Below, piece by piece: positions 37,486 through 45,989 of a stretch of 64,000 nucleotides of DNA. Position numbers and translations under genes: made by a program. Within the stretch, counting starts at the first letter, position 1; each line of letters begins with the position of its first letter. The notes beneath the pieces are model-generated. The model did no database searches. It had not been told where the DNA came from and worked only from the letters and a program-made list of their open reading frames with translations. The stretch comes from Bacteroides ndongoniae (GTDB lineage: Bacteria > Bacteroidota > Bacteroidia > Bacteroidales > Bacteroidaceae): assembly GCF_900108345.1 (NCBI RefSeq), contig NZ_FNVV01000013.1:594944-658943 (forward strand). The letters are read 5' to 3'.

Positions 37486-38040
37486 TGGCATTCCATATTT
37501 GCCGGATGCTTTTCAGTTTTTCTCGGATAAGTTATGCGCCCAGCTTGCTGTTTCAAGTGGTACGCATCCCGCCGCCGAAAGGCGGTTGGGGTATTAGGCT
37601 ATTATATCAGTTAGTAATTATATATCATTAGTTATCAATAATATAAATGCATTTTTGAGAGTTGTAGATAACAAAATGGCACCAAATCTATTCGCTGTTA
37701 AATTACCGGACGAATGCTGTCCACTCAAGGTGCAACAAAGGAATGGATAGGTACAAAATGGCATTCCACAAGATGCTGTCGGAGCAAGATGAGGGAAAAT
37801 GGAAAGGCAAGGTATGGTCGTAGACCAGTTTCCACTTTTTCTTTTCCCTTCAAGATAGGTATGTGACTTAATATATTTTATTATCAGATATATAATACGG
37901 CAAATACCTAATTGAATAACAGAATAGTAACAACTTGGCAATATATGGTTCCAACTAATTACCTATACGATTTTTTACCAGAATCTTGTTAATTAGAAAA
38001 TCTATCGCAATATGTCAACAATGTATCTATTATTTCATAT
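37486..38040. other. Gene-poor degenerate stretch
   Basis: No supported gene. It contains a GNRA-capped hairpin CCGCC-GAAA-GGCGG near 37572 and A/T-rich sequence. The one long open frame (minus strand, 37618-37941) has no codon pattern or recognisable domain and is not called. The stretch is probably the decayed 5' part of the nuclease remnant to its right plus an old junction. Confidence 0.5.
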
Positions 38041-38160
38041 AAACAGGTAGTGTTTGCCATAGCCGGAATGAGTAACCAACTGTTTGTTTCTACTTACATG
38101 CTTCAGTTGGCAGATAAAACAAGTTTGGAAAAATTCTTATTATGTCAATTAAAGGAGTAA
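38041..38160 (+). pseudogene. Remnant of a DUF1016/PDDEXK-type nuclease C-terminus
   Basis: The frame 38041-38160 reads VVFAIAGMSNQLFVSTYMLQ, then a Leu/Lys/Glu-rich tail and stop. This resembles the C-terminal end of YhcG/DUF1016 nucleases (consensus like EYALAGMSNQLFVSKY). The frame upstream of 38041 shows no similarity, so only about 40 codons remain. The assignment rests on memory of the family. Confidence 0.45.
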
Positions 38161-38176
38161 ATCATTCACATATAAG

Positions 38177-38224
38177 ATGGACTGAAAAGGAAGTATTAAA
38201 ACATTAATTCCATTTTCAGTCCAT
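38177..38224 (-). terminator. Terminator of the ABC/methyltransferase operon
   Basis: ATGGACTGAAAA (38177-38188) and TTTTCAGTCCAT (38213-38224) form a perfect 12-bp stem with a 24-nt loop. It is placed 7 nt after the last stop codon of the minus-strand operon, and it may also stop transcription from the left. Confidence 0.65.
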
Positions 38225-38231
38225 TTTACAA

Positions 38232-39962
38232 TTACAGTTTCCAGCCGGAAATGCTTTCTTGAATATTCCATAAATGAGCGTACAGCCCTTCATTTCGGAC
38301 AAGGTCATCATGTGTGCCTTCTTCCTTTATCCGTCCGTTGTCCAAGACAATAATCTGGTCGGCATCCTTGATGGTTTTAAGCCTGTGGGCAATGGCGATA
38401 ACGGTACGTCCCTTGATTAACGAATCGATTGCTTTTTGCACTTCTACTTCATTTTCGGGGTCAAGTGAGGCGGTTGCTTCGTCAAGCAGAATGATTGGCG
38501 CATCTTTTAGAATAGCACGGGCTATGGATACGCGTTGCTTTTCTCCGCCCGAAAGGGTACACCCCCCTTCGCCTACCAAGGTGTCATATCCTTTGGGCAA
38601 CCGCATGATGAAGTCATGGCAACAGGCTTTTTTAGCTGCGGCTATAATTTCTTCTTCCGTCGCGTCAGTTTTACCAAAGCGGATATTATTGCGTATGGTG
38701 TCCTGAAACAGATAAACATCCTGAAATACCATAGAGATGTGGCTCATCAGACTTTCTGGATTTATCTCATTCATCGGAACACCATTGAAAAAGATACATC
38801 CTTTCTGTGGGTCGTAGAAACGGGCGCAAAGCTTCATCACCGTACTTTTCCCGCTTCCCGAAGGTCCGACAAGAGCCGTCAAGGAGTTTTTCGGGAGCGT
38901 AATGTTTATATCATGCAACACTTCCTTGTCTTGATAGGCAAACGATACGTGTTCAAACCGGATGTCGCCCGCTGCCGGGGATTGCTGTTCTCCTTTCATC
39001 TCCGGCTCGTTCATCAAGGAAAGGATGCGTCCACCGGCAATGGAAAAATAGCGGAACTCGGTAAAGTTTGTCAGTGCGGAAGTCAGCGGGTCGAACACAC
39101 GAGAACCGACTACAAGGAATAGCACGAATACAAGGATTGAAAGTTGCCCTCCCAACAGAAGGTAAGTTCCACATAGCACCATCATTGTCAGCCCAGCACG
39201 TACCAAAGTGATGCTCAACAAGACGAACGGGCCTAACAAGGCTTCCTGACGGATGCAGGCACGGCGAAGTTCTGCAAACGCATCGCGTAACCTGACAAAG
39301 CGGTCACCTATCAGATTGTACGCTTTCATTACCCGAATACCCTGTAAGTATTCTTCCAACCGATTTCCAGCATTTATTTTTGCTTGAATTTGCCTGCCGC
39401 TTAACTTCCGCTGTGCCTTTGTGCTTGCCCACAGGACGAGCATGGCAAACGGCAAGGCCGCAAACATACTGACCGCCATCCTCCAATCTATCCATACAAG
39501 CGAAGCAAAAGCCAGTACGGGCATGACTATGGCACCCATAAGTTGGGGCAGGTGGTGCGAAATTCCGGTTTCTGCCATCATGAAGTCCGTAACAAGCATA
39601 GACGACAAATCACCCGGATCACGTTTCGACAAAAAGCCCAACGATAGTTTCCGCAAGTGCTCCGCCAGCGACAAACGCCCGGAAGCACTCATTTCGTATG
39701 CTCCTCTAAAATTGGCTCGGTAGGATGCCCGTTCTGCCAAAGCCATGACCAGCATATAAACAGCCATAATGCCGAATATCCACCACAGGCGGGTCGTGTC
39801 AAGCGGTTGTCCGCTCCCGTCAAATGCACTAAAAATGATACGTATCGCTTCTATGGAAAGACAGAACGGCACGATATTGACTAAGTTGGCAAGCATGGTG
39901 TAACCCACCGGCTTGTAAAGTCTTTCCGTGTGACCTATTGTAATATTCTTTATTGCATTCAT
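38232..39962 (-). CDS. ABC transporter permease/ATPase half-transporter (second of pair)
   Basis: 576 residues. Six membrane helices (about residues 20-300), then a nucleotide-binding domain with Walker A GPSGSGKST, signature LSGGEKQR, Walker B IILLDEATASLD and switch His in IAIAHRLKTI. It pairs with the 40599 gene, probably as a heterodimer, in the YbtPQ/IrtAB-like class of small-molecule or siderophore transporters. Last gene of the TetR-linked operon; 8 nt after the methyltransferase. Confidence 0.88.
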   Translation of the reverse strand: MNAIKNITIGHTERLYKPVGYTMLANLVNIVPFCLSIEAIRIIFSAFDGSGQPLDTTRLWWIFGIMAVYMLVMALAERASYRANFRGAYEMSASGRLSLAEHLRKLSLGFLSKRDPGDLSSMLVTDFMMAETGISHHLPQLMGAIVMPVLAFASLVWIDWRMAVSMFAALPFAMLVLWASTKAQRKLSGRQIQAKINAGNRLEEYLQGIRVMKAYNLIGDRFVRLRDAFAELRRACIRQEALLGPFVLLSITLVRAGLTMMVLCGTYLLLGGQLSILVFVLFLVVGSRVFDPLTSALTNFTEFRYFSIAGGRILSLMNEPEMKGEQQSPAAGDIRFEHVSFAYQDKEVLHDINITLPKNSLTALVGPSGSGKSTVMKLCARFYDPQKGCIFFNGVPMNEINPESLMSHISMVFQDVYLFQDTIRNNIRFGKTDATEEEIIAAAKKACCHDFIMRLPKGYDTLVGEGGCTLSGGEKQRVSIARAILKDAPIILLDEATASLDPENEVEVQKAIDSLIKGRTVIAIAHRLKTIKDADQIIVLDNGRIKEEGTHDDLVRNEGLYAHLWNIQESISGWKL

Positions 39963-39970
39963 ATCTTATT

Positions 39971-40591
39971 TTATTTATATGCTATAATATGTATTTCTTC
40001 CTTTTTACGGATTGTTCTGATGGATGAAAATCCGGCTTCATGCAACCGCTCTTCCAATTCTGTCGGAGTATAGACAACCATACCGTCTATCCGTTCCGTC
40101 CACATTTTTCCAAGTTCGGGGTCGCTCGCTTCCAGACTAATAAGGAAACAACCTCCTTCTCGGAGAACACGCGCCACTTCAGACAACGCTATGTTTACAG
40201 GCGACCAAAAATAGACCGTTTCAAAAGCCGTGATTGCATTAAAGAATCCATCCTCATAAGGTAATGAACAAACATTCCCTTGTTGTATGAAACATCTTTT
40301 ATTCAAGTCTTTTTCGTTGTACTTTTGGGCGAATGAAACACTTTCTTCTGACAGGTCTATGCCGTAGATATTTCCTTTCGGACATAAATTCAATAAACGT
40401 TTCAAATTCGCACCGCCACCGCAGCCTATATCAAGCACATTCCATTCCGGCTGCCATTCCACTTGCTTCATGCCACGATTAGCTAAAGATGCATGAAAAC
40501 AATTCATTCCTCGCAAAATCATCCGTCCCCAAAATCCTTGCGGACAACTTGTGTTTTGCAAGACCTTGTTTAAGAAATTCTTCTTTCTCAT
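39971..40591 (-). CDS. Class I SAM-dependent methyltransferase
   Basis: 206 residues. Motif I is VLDIGCGGGANLKRLL and the acidic loop is YGIDLSEESV; later motifs include GFFNAITAFETVYFW and EVARVLREGGCFLISLEA, typical of small-molecule methyltransferases of the UbiE type. It lies between two ABC half-transporters, 8 and 7 nt away, so its product is probably a substrate of the pump or its partner molecule. Confidence 0.87.
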   Translation of the reverse strand: MRKKNFLNKVLQNTSCPQGFWGRMILRGMNCFHASLANRGMKQVEWQPEWNVLDIGCGGGANLKRLLNLCPKGNIYGIDLSEESVSFAQKYNEKDLNKRCFIQQGNVCSLPYEDGFFNAITAFETVYFWSPVNIALSEVARVLREGGCFLISLEASDPELGKMWTERIDGMVVYTPTELEERLHEAGFSSIRTIRKKEEIHIIAYK

Positions 40592-40598
40592 ATTGCTT

Positions 40599-42401
40599 TT
40601 AGTTTTTGTTCAACGTCCAATGGTATGCGCTCGTATAGGCATCCCACATGTTTTTATATACACCCTCTGTCACGGATAATTGTTCATGCCTTCCGCATTG
40701 CACAATGCTTCCTTCTTTCATGATGACAATCTGATGCGCAGAAATAATGGAAGAAAGGCGATGGGCAATCACAATGACCGTCTTGTCCTTTATCAGCGAC
40801 TGCAAAGCCATCTGCATTTTATGCTCGTTTTCAGGGTCAGCGAAAGCAGTCGCTTCGTCCAACACCAGTATCGGAGCATTCTTCAATATGGCACGAGCCA
40901 CACATATCCGTTGGGCTTCACCGCCGGACAGGAATACACCTTTATCGCCTATCCTTGTTTCGTAGCCTTGCGGCAAACGCTCTATGAAATCGTGGCATTG
41001 GGCAGCTTTCGCAGCGGCTATCACCTTTTTTTTCGTGGCATCAGGAGAGCCTACGGCGATGTTCTCATAAAGAGTGTCGTAAAAAAGGAAAGTGTCTTGA
41101 AAGACGAATGAAACCATATCCATCAGTTTTGCGGTAGGTATTTGGCGTATATCTGCACCGCCTATACATATTTTCCCTTGCTCCACATCCCAGAACCGAG
41201 GTATCAGGTTGGCAACCGTTGATTTGCCGCTTCCTGACGGACCGACAAGGGCGGTTATCTTTCCTTGTGGTGCAATGAAGCTGACATCACGCAGGGCTTC
41301 CGTCCGTGTTCCCTGTTCTGTGTTCTCGTAGGAGAATGACACATGGCGAAATTCCACATCGTAAGCGGCAGGCACTTGCGGATGTACCGGCTCCGGCACA
41401 GGTTTCTTTTCAAGTATGCGGTCGATACGGTTTACACCTTCATCGATGTCGCGCGTGTTGCCTCCCAAGAATGTCAGTTTATAAACGGGAGAAGCCATAC
41501 CCGGCCCCATGATAATGAAGAACAGCCATACTACCGCCAATGACAAGGATTGCGGACTGGCTTGCATCAGCAGGATGCCCACAGGAAGAATAAACGTCAC
41601 CATCGAATTGAGCAAGACGGTAAAGGCAATCATCCCGTTCTGGTAGGTGTCACAGCATTTCAAGGCGAATGTCTTGTACGCCTGAATCTCGGCATTGAAC
41701 TGACGGAACGAACGGACGCTCTGCCCGAAAATCTTGACTACGGGCATTCCCCGTACATACTGCACGGCAGACGCGCTCATCTTTTCCTGCGCATCGTAGT
41801 AGATACCCATGAACTCCCTTGCCCTTTTTCCCATGAAATTGGAAAATTGCAGGAATAAGCTAAGCACCACAACGACCATGCACACGACTGTCAGCCACAC
41901 ATCCAGCGAGAAAAAGATGACCAGCATTACCACTACCGTTGCCATTACATTGACCAAATCCGGAATGGTATGGGCGATGAAGCCCTCTATTTTCTCGATA
42001 TTCTGGTCCATTGTTTTCTTGATGGCTCCCGTAGAGGTATTGTTCAAATATCCCAAAGGCAGTTTGCCGATATGTTCAGACAGACGGACACGCAACCCAT
42101 ACAAGATACGGAATGCAGCCACATGTGAGGACATCAGGGCGGCATAGAGCAATATCAATCCGCCAACAAGCCCTCCAAATGCAATCCATCCCCAACGCAT
42201 CATGTCCGTTCCGTCCAAAGCGGAAAGATTGGAGCCATTCGACAGCAACTCTTTCAAAATTTCATAAACTGCCCAATAAGGCACAAGCATACACACCGCG
42301 CTGCCAGCCGACAGCAGACCTGCTAATATAAGCAGACCTTTCCTTTGTCCCGCTATCTCGAACAGACGGGACAAACCTTTTTTCTTTTTTGATTTTTCCA
42401 T
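40599..42401 (-). CDS. ABC transporter permease/ATPase half-transporter (first of pair)
   Basis: 600 residues. The basic N-terminus KSKKKKGLSRLFEIAGQRKG is followed by six membrane helices and a nucleotide-binding domain: Walker A GPSGSGKST, signature LSGGEAQR, Walker B ILVLDEATAFAD, His switch IVIAHRLSSI. The aspartate-glutamate pair is intact. Starts 10 nt after the methyltransferase at 42412, so it is within one operon. Confidence 0.88.
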   Translation of the reverse strand: MEKSKKKKGLSRLFEIAGQRKGLLILAGLLSAGSAVCMLVPYWAVYEILKELLSNGSNLSALDGTDMMRWGWIAFGGLVGGLILLYAALMSSHVAAFRILYGLRVRLSEHIGKLPLGYLNNTSTGAIKKTMDQNIEKIEGFIAHTIPDLVNVMATVVVMLVIFFSLDVWLTVVCMVVVVLSLFLQFSNFMGKRAREFMGIYYDAQEKMSASAVQYVRGMPVVKIFGQSVRSFRQFNAEIQAYKTFALKCCDTYQNGMIAFTVLLNSMVTFILPVGILLMQASPQSLSLAVVWLFFIIMGPGMASPVYKLTFLGGNTRDIDEGVNRIDRILEKKPVPEPVHPQVPAAYDVEFRHVSFSYENTEQGTRTEALRDVSFIAPQGKITALVGPSGSGKSTVANLIPRFWDVEQGKICIGGADIRQIPTAKLMDMVSFVFQDTFLFYDTLYENIAVGSPDATKKKVIAAAKAAQCHDFIERLPQGYETRIGDKGVFLSGGEAQRICVARAILKNAPILVLDEATAFADPENEHKMQMALQSLIKDKTVIVIAHRLSSIISAHQIVIMKEGSIVQCGRHEQLSVTEGVYKNMWDAYTSAYHWTLNKN

Positions 42402-42411
42402 TGTTATTACG

Positions 42412-43233
42412 CTATTTTGATGTGATTTTATATCCGAGCAATGAACTGAATTTGTAGCAGAGCCAAGGGATGCGCCCCAATATCTGCCCGAAGAAGAATC
42501 CCCAGCGTGAACGGAAGAACTTCATATAGTTAGCCTGTTCAATGAGCTTTAAAGACGGTTCCCATTGTTCCACCACATACCCGTTGCTTATGCCGGAACG
42601 GATTTGAGCCTCGTGTTTGCGGAGCGAATCGGGCTTCACACCATGTCGGCTCATTATCGTGCCGCACACGTCAAACCACAATTCACCTCCCCCGAAACGG
42701 TTTGCCACGTGATGCAGGAAGGATTTTACTTGCTTCTCGTAGAAGTACATCAGTACCCCCTCCACGATGAAGATAAATTCTGCTTCTGGGTGCTTCCGGC
42801 GCAGGTCATCCATCCAGTCGGTCTCCAACAAAGACGCTTCAATATAGACATTGTCCGGCTGTTCGGGTATCAATTCCCGGCGTAGAGCAATGACCTCAGG
42901 CAAATCCAAATCATAAAAGACTGCTTTCTGACTTCCGATACGCTGGAAACGGGTATCCAGTCCACATCCCACATTGACCACGACCGGATGCGAATGTGCT
43001 TTAATAAATCGGCGCACAGCGCAGTCAAAAAACCATCCACGCACCACGCATCCCACTTCGCTCAACTTTGCCCCGTCGAACTGGGAATAATCGTATTCCA
43101 AACTGTCCGCCAGCCATTCCGCAGCCTTGTCATATAGAATGGGATTATTCCGGCGACTTTCTTTGGCTCTCATGTATAGCGGAATAAGCAATGTTTCCGC
43201 TACAATACTCTTAAACTCGTATTTCTGTCTCAT
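42412..43233 (-). CDS. Leucine carboxyl methyltransferase-family (PPM1/Tcmp-type) O-methyltransferase
   Basis: 273 residues. LCM family: the motif PVVVNVGCGLDTRFQRI with the acidic residue in YDLDLPEVIALRREL, and FIVEGVLMYFYEKQVKSFL. Bacterial members methylate carboxyl or polyketide hydroxyl groups of natural products. First gene of the operon downstream of TetR. The promoter region holds TAGTGAACGAT, similar to TAGTGAACAAT upstream of tetR. Confidence 0.86.
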   Translation of the reverse strand: MRQKYEFKSIVAETLLIPLYMRAKESRRNNPILYDKAAEWLADSLEYDYSQFDGAKLSEVGCVVRGWFFDCAVRRFIKAHSHPVVVNVGCGLDTRFQRIGSQKAVFYDLDLPEVIALRRELIPEQPDNVYIEASLLETDWMDDLRRKHPEAEFIFIVEGVLMYFYEKQVKSFLHHVANRFGGGELWFDVCGTIMSRHGVKPDSLRKHEAQIRSGISNGYVVEQWEPSLKLIEQANYMKFFRSRWGFFFGQILGRIPWLCYKFSSLLGYKITSK

Positions 43234-43248
43234 ATTTTTGGAGTGTTT

Positions 43249-43276
43249 AATAGTGAACGATATTCAGAATTGTTCA
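43249..43276 (-). promoter_or_regulatory. Candidate TetR operator upstream of the methyltransferase operon
   Basis: TAGTGAACGATATTCAG (43249-43265) followed by AATTGTTCA gives an imperfect palindrome TGAAC...GTTCA. The word TAGTGAACAATGTCTG occurs about 730 bp away in the tetR leader (43978 on). The same motif before both transcripts suggests binding by the TetR protein. Confidence 0.45.
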
Positions 43277-43284
43277 TAAAAAAA

Positions 43285-43316
43285 GGAGGAAACCTCCGTG
43301 AAGATTTCCTCCTTAC
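43285..43316 (-). terminator. Terminator after tetR-like gene
   Basis: AAGGAGGAAA...TTTCCTCCTT forms a perfect 10-bp stem with a 12-nt loop. On the minus strand the run of T lies after it (43278-43284 is A-rich on the plus strand). It ends the regulator transcript before the methyltransferase operon starts. Confidence 0.7.
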
Positions 43317-43363
43317 CAACCGTTCTGATGCGGTTGAATGTTCGTATGTACGTTGTCTGTATC

Positions 43364-43975
43364 TCATATCTTGATAATAGCTCTCCAACCTTGGATTTCA
43401 AACAGAATATAATCGTGCAAAATAGCCTCCATCTCTTGCCGGGGTACGGAATGCATCAATAGCTCCTCGAACATCGTGAACATCCATACCGTATGCAAAT
43501 GAATGATAAAATCGGACACAGCCGTATTGATTTCGGGATGTTTCCGCTGCATGGACGCGAACCACGCCTTAACCAATTCCGTGGAACGGTCGGTATAATT
43601 CTCACGGAAGCGTTCCAATGAAGAACCTTGCGCACGGAACAACAGTATTTCCATTAGCGAACGGTGTTTGTCTATAAGCGAAACATATTCATCAATGCAG
43701 GATTTCAGGTATTTTTCCGACCGCATCATCATAATATCTTCGCCCCGTATGCCGTGGTGTTCTTGCAGCATGGCTTCCAAAGCGCACAAAACAGGACGGA
43801 CCACTTCATGGAATAATTCATCTTTGTTCGTGAAGTAGTTGTAGATGTTTCCGACACCAACTCCAGCCAATTCCGCCACTTCACGCATGGAAGTTTTGGA
43901 ATAGCCTTTCTTCTCGAATTGCTGTCTGGCAACCGTCAATATTCGTCCTCGTATGTCTTCTTTCAGCACTTGCAT
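43364..43975 (-). CDS. TetR-family transcriptional regulator
   Basis: 203 residues. The N-terminal HTH EKKGYSKTSMREVAELAGVG plus VGNIYNYFTNKDELFHEVV is the classical TetR pattern; the C-terminal ligand domain is variable. The -7 box TACCTTTG (plus-strand CAAAGGTA at 44010-44017) and the repeated TGAACAAT word lie between it and the start codon, consistent with autorepression. It probably controls the ABC/methyltransferase operon. Confidence 0.9.
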   Translation of the reverse strand: MQVLKEDIRGRILTVARQQFEKKGYSKTSMREVAELAGVGVGNIYNYFTNKDELFHEVVRPVLCALEAMLQEHHGIRGEDIMMMRSEKYLKSCIDEYVSLIDKHRSLMEILLFRAQGSSLERFRENYTDRSTELVKAWFASMQRKHPEINTAVSDFIIHLHTVWMFTMFEELLMHSVPRQEMEAILHDYILFEIQGWRAIIKI

Positions 43976-44009
43976 TTATAGTGAACAATGTCTGTTTTTA
44001 ATTTTTCTG

Positions 44010-44017
44010 CAAAGGTA
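44010..44017 (-). promoter_or_regulatory. Promoter of the tetR-like gene
   Basis: On the minus strand TACCTTTG is a perfect TAnnTTTG -7 box, 34 nt before the start codon at 43975. The TGAACAAT operator candidate lies between it and the gene. Confidence 0.65.
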
Positions 44018-44129
44018 CAAGGCTTGAAATTGTCGGGCAATACCTATTTTTAGGGATTTTACAATATCCAATATATACTTTGGACTTTATTTTATGTAAG
44101 CATAAATAAGAAGTAGAATAGTGTAAAAT

Positions 44130-45463
44130 TATTAGTGGTGCGATAAAAACCACATCACTGTAGTTAAACGATTAATTTTAAATCAAATATAAGCGTTCAT
44201 TGATTTTTTGATTTGAAAATGATTTATTAGTCCTGTAGTTTCAACATATCAGGATTATGAATCAGGGCAAGTTTGTATTTTCCCAAGTTGTCGAGTATAT
44301 ACCGCGATATCAGTTTGATAAACTCGTAAAGCAATATCAAGGAGATTGGCATACCAAAAATCTCAGCAGTTACAGTCACCTCCTTCATCTCCTTTTCGGA
44401 CAGTTGACGGGATGTGATTCTCTGAGGGATATTTGTCTATGCCTCGAAGCCCATAACAAGATGCTTTATCATCTCGGCTTTCGTAAGGCCGTGAACCATA
44501 CCTCATTGTCTCGTGCAAACGAAAGCAGGGATTACCGCATCTTTGAAGGGTTGGGCCTTTATTTAATTGACATGCTCAGACCGATATACTCAAATATCCA
44601 ACTGTCTCAAATTACCATTGATAACGAGATATATGCACTTGATTCCACGACCATATCGACCAGTATAAAGCTTGCAACGTGGGCTTTGGGGAAATACAGC
44701 AAAGGAGCTATCAAGATGCACACCCTGTTGGATTTGAGAGGCAACATACCTACCAATATCCATATCACGGACGGCAAGTGGCATGACAGCAACGAACTTG
44801 ACGCACTGACACCAGAGCCTTATGCTTTCTACGTGATGGATAAGGCTTATGTTGACTTTAAAGCACTTTTTAGATTTCATCAGGCTCAGTCATTTTGGGT
44901 ATCACGTCCAAAAGAGAACATGAAATTCGATACTGTCGAGCAAATGGATATTGCCGATGTCAAGTCTGGCATACTGGAAGACTCCCGTATAAGGGTAACA
45001 GGATATAACTCAAGCAAGCTGTATCCCGAAGACATGAGATTTGTCCGCGTTTATGACCCTGATAATGACACTATTGTGGACTTTATATCCAACAATTTTG
45101 AAGTCAGTGCCTTAGAAATATCCAACTTGTACCGCCATCGATGGGATATAGAGGTATTCTTCAAGTGGATTAAACAGAACATTACCGTAAAGACTCTGTG
45201 GGGATATTCGGAAAATGCTGTCAAAATCCATCTTTGGGCTGCCATCATATCGTATCTGACAGTGGCAAGAATAAAGGTTGACTGCAACAGCCCATATTCA
45301 ATCACCGAGGTGGCTACCCTGATTAGAATATCCGCGTTGGAAAGAACAGACCTGCGGTCGTTGATAACAAAACAAGACTCATCAATCATTTCAAACCAAA
45401 ATGTCAAAGAACTCTCGTTATTTGGTGATATTTAAAATCAATGCGATTTTATCGCACCAGTAG
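44130..45463. mobile_element. IS4-family insertion sequence with 11-bp target duplication
   Basis: The terminal inverted repeats contain the exact 13-mer TGGTGCGATAAAA (44136-44148) and its complement (45447-45459). The flanking word TAGTGTAAAAT occurs at 44119-44129 and again at 45464-45474, an 11-bp target duplication, which is in the range known for IS4. The total is about 1334 bp. It interrupts the 3' end of a mobilisation gene. Confidence 0.85.
44257..45435 (+). CDS. IS4-family transposase (DUF4372 type)
   Basis: 392 residues. N-terminal DUF4372-like region (SQVVEYIPRYQFDKLVKQY). The DDE core has the first Asp in IYALDSTTIS, the second in YVMDKAYVDF, and a perfect Y-(2)-R-(3)-E-(6)-K signature in YRHRWDIEVFFKWIK. 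Full length, probably active. The element's left end lies 127 bp upstream of its start. Confidence 0.93.
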   Translation: MNQGKFVFSQVVEYIPRYQFDKLVKQYQGDWHTKNLSSYSHLLHLLFGQLTGCDSLRDICLCLEAHNKMLYHLGFRKAVNHTSLSRANESRDYRIFEGLGLYLIDMLRPIYSNIQLSQITIDNEIYALDSTTISTSIKLATWALGKYSKGAIKMHTLLDLRGNIPTNIHITDGKWHDSNELDALTPEPYAFYVMDKAYVDFKALFRFHQAQSFWVSRPKENMKFDTVEQMDIADVKSGILEDSRIRVTGYNSSKLYPEDMRFVRVYDPDNDTIVDFISNNFEVSALEISNLYRHRWDIEVFFKWIKQNITVKTLWGYSENAVKIHLWAAIISYLTVARIKVDCNSPYSITEVATLIRISALERTDLRSLITKQDSSIISNQNVKELSLFGDI

Positions 45464-45965
45464 TAGTGTAAAATATAAAAAAGGACATCATAATTTTCGT
45501 CCAAAAACTTGATAGCCAAATACCTTCATTCTTTTGAAGGTGTTTGGCTAACTTTTTACTATGTTCCTCCAAAAGTTTTTTCTCTGCCTTGATGTGGTCG
45601 GCAGAACATTGGTTTACCTTTGCCAGTTCACGGTCATCAACCTTAGCATGGATGACGGTATTCTTTTCCACTTTGACAATGGCATTGCTGATGCCGTCCA
45701 CTATGTTGTCGGCACTTTCCTTGGCTGCTTCCAGAGCCTTGAAAGCCGCCCGTTCCCGTTGGACGGTGTGCTTTAGGCTACCGTGTATGCCGTGCAGTTC
45801 TTCTTTCAAGGCTTGGATTTCATTCAGCAGATTGCGAAGTCCAACTATTTGACAGTTGACTTCTTGAAGCAGTCCGTCAAGCTCCTGCATATCCTGTTTC
45901 AACTCCTCTTCGGGTGTATAATTGGCAAGCCGCTCACGCAGGGCGGCGGTATCGGGTTGTTTCAT
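45438..45965 (-). CDS. Mobilisation-associated protein with C-terminus replaced by IS sequence
   Basis: 175 residues, coiled-coil-rich (AKHLQKN, KKLLEEHSKKLAKHLQ, etc.), ending in a membrane-like SFFIFY. The last eight residues (TTGAIKSH) come mostly from the IS. Removing the IS and one duplication restores a frame that ends ...FIFYTILLLIYAYIK then TAA, giving a full hydrophobic helix. So the IS interrupts the gene and the membrane anchor is shortened. Located after the relaxase gene. Confidence 0.75.
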   Translation of the reverse strand: MKQPDTAALRERLANYTPEEELKQDMQELDGLLQEVNCQIVGLRNLLNEIQALKEELHGIHGSLKHTVQRERAAFKALEAAKESADNIVDGISNAIVKVEKNTVIHAKVDDRELAKVNQCSADHIKAEKKLLEEHSKKLAKHLQKNEGIWLSSFWTKIMMSFFIFYTTTGAIKSH

Positions 45966-45989
45966 ATCCTCTGTTGTTTATTGGGTTTG

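Noticed and set aside
37569..37590. GNRA-capped hairpin considered as a group II intron domain
   Set aside because: The sequence does not resemble a domain V catalytic motif, and no reverse transcriptase is nearby.
37618..37941. Minus-strand frame of 107 codons in the gene-poor gap
   Set aside because: No recognisable motif, unlikely composition, no promoter, and it lies in degenerate sequence.
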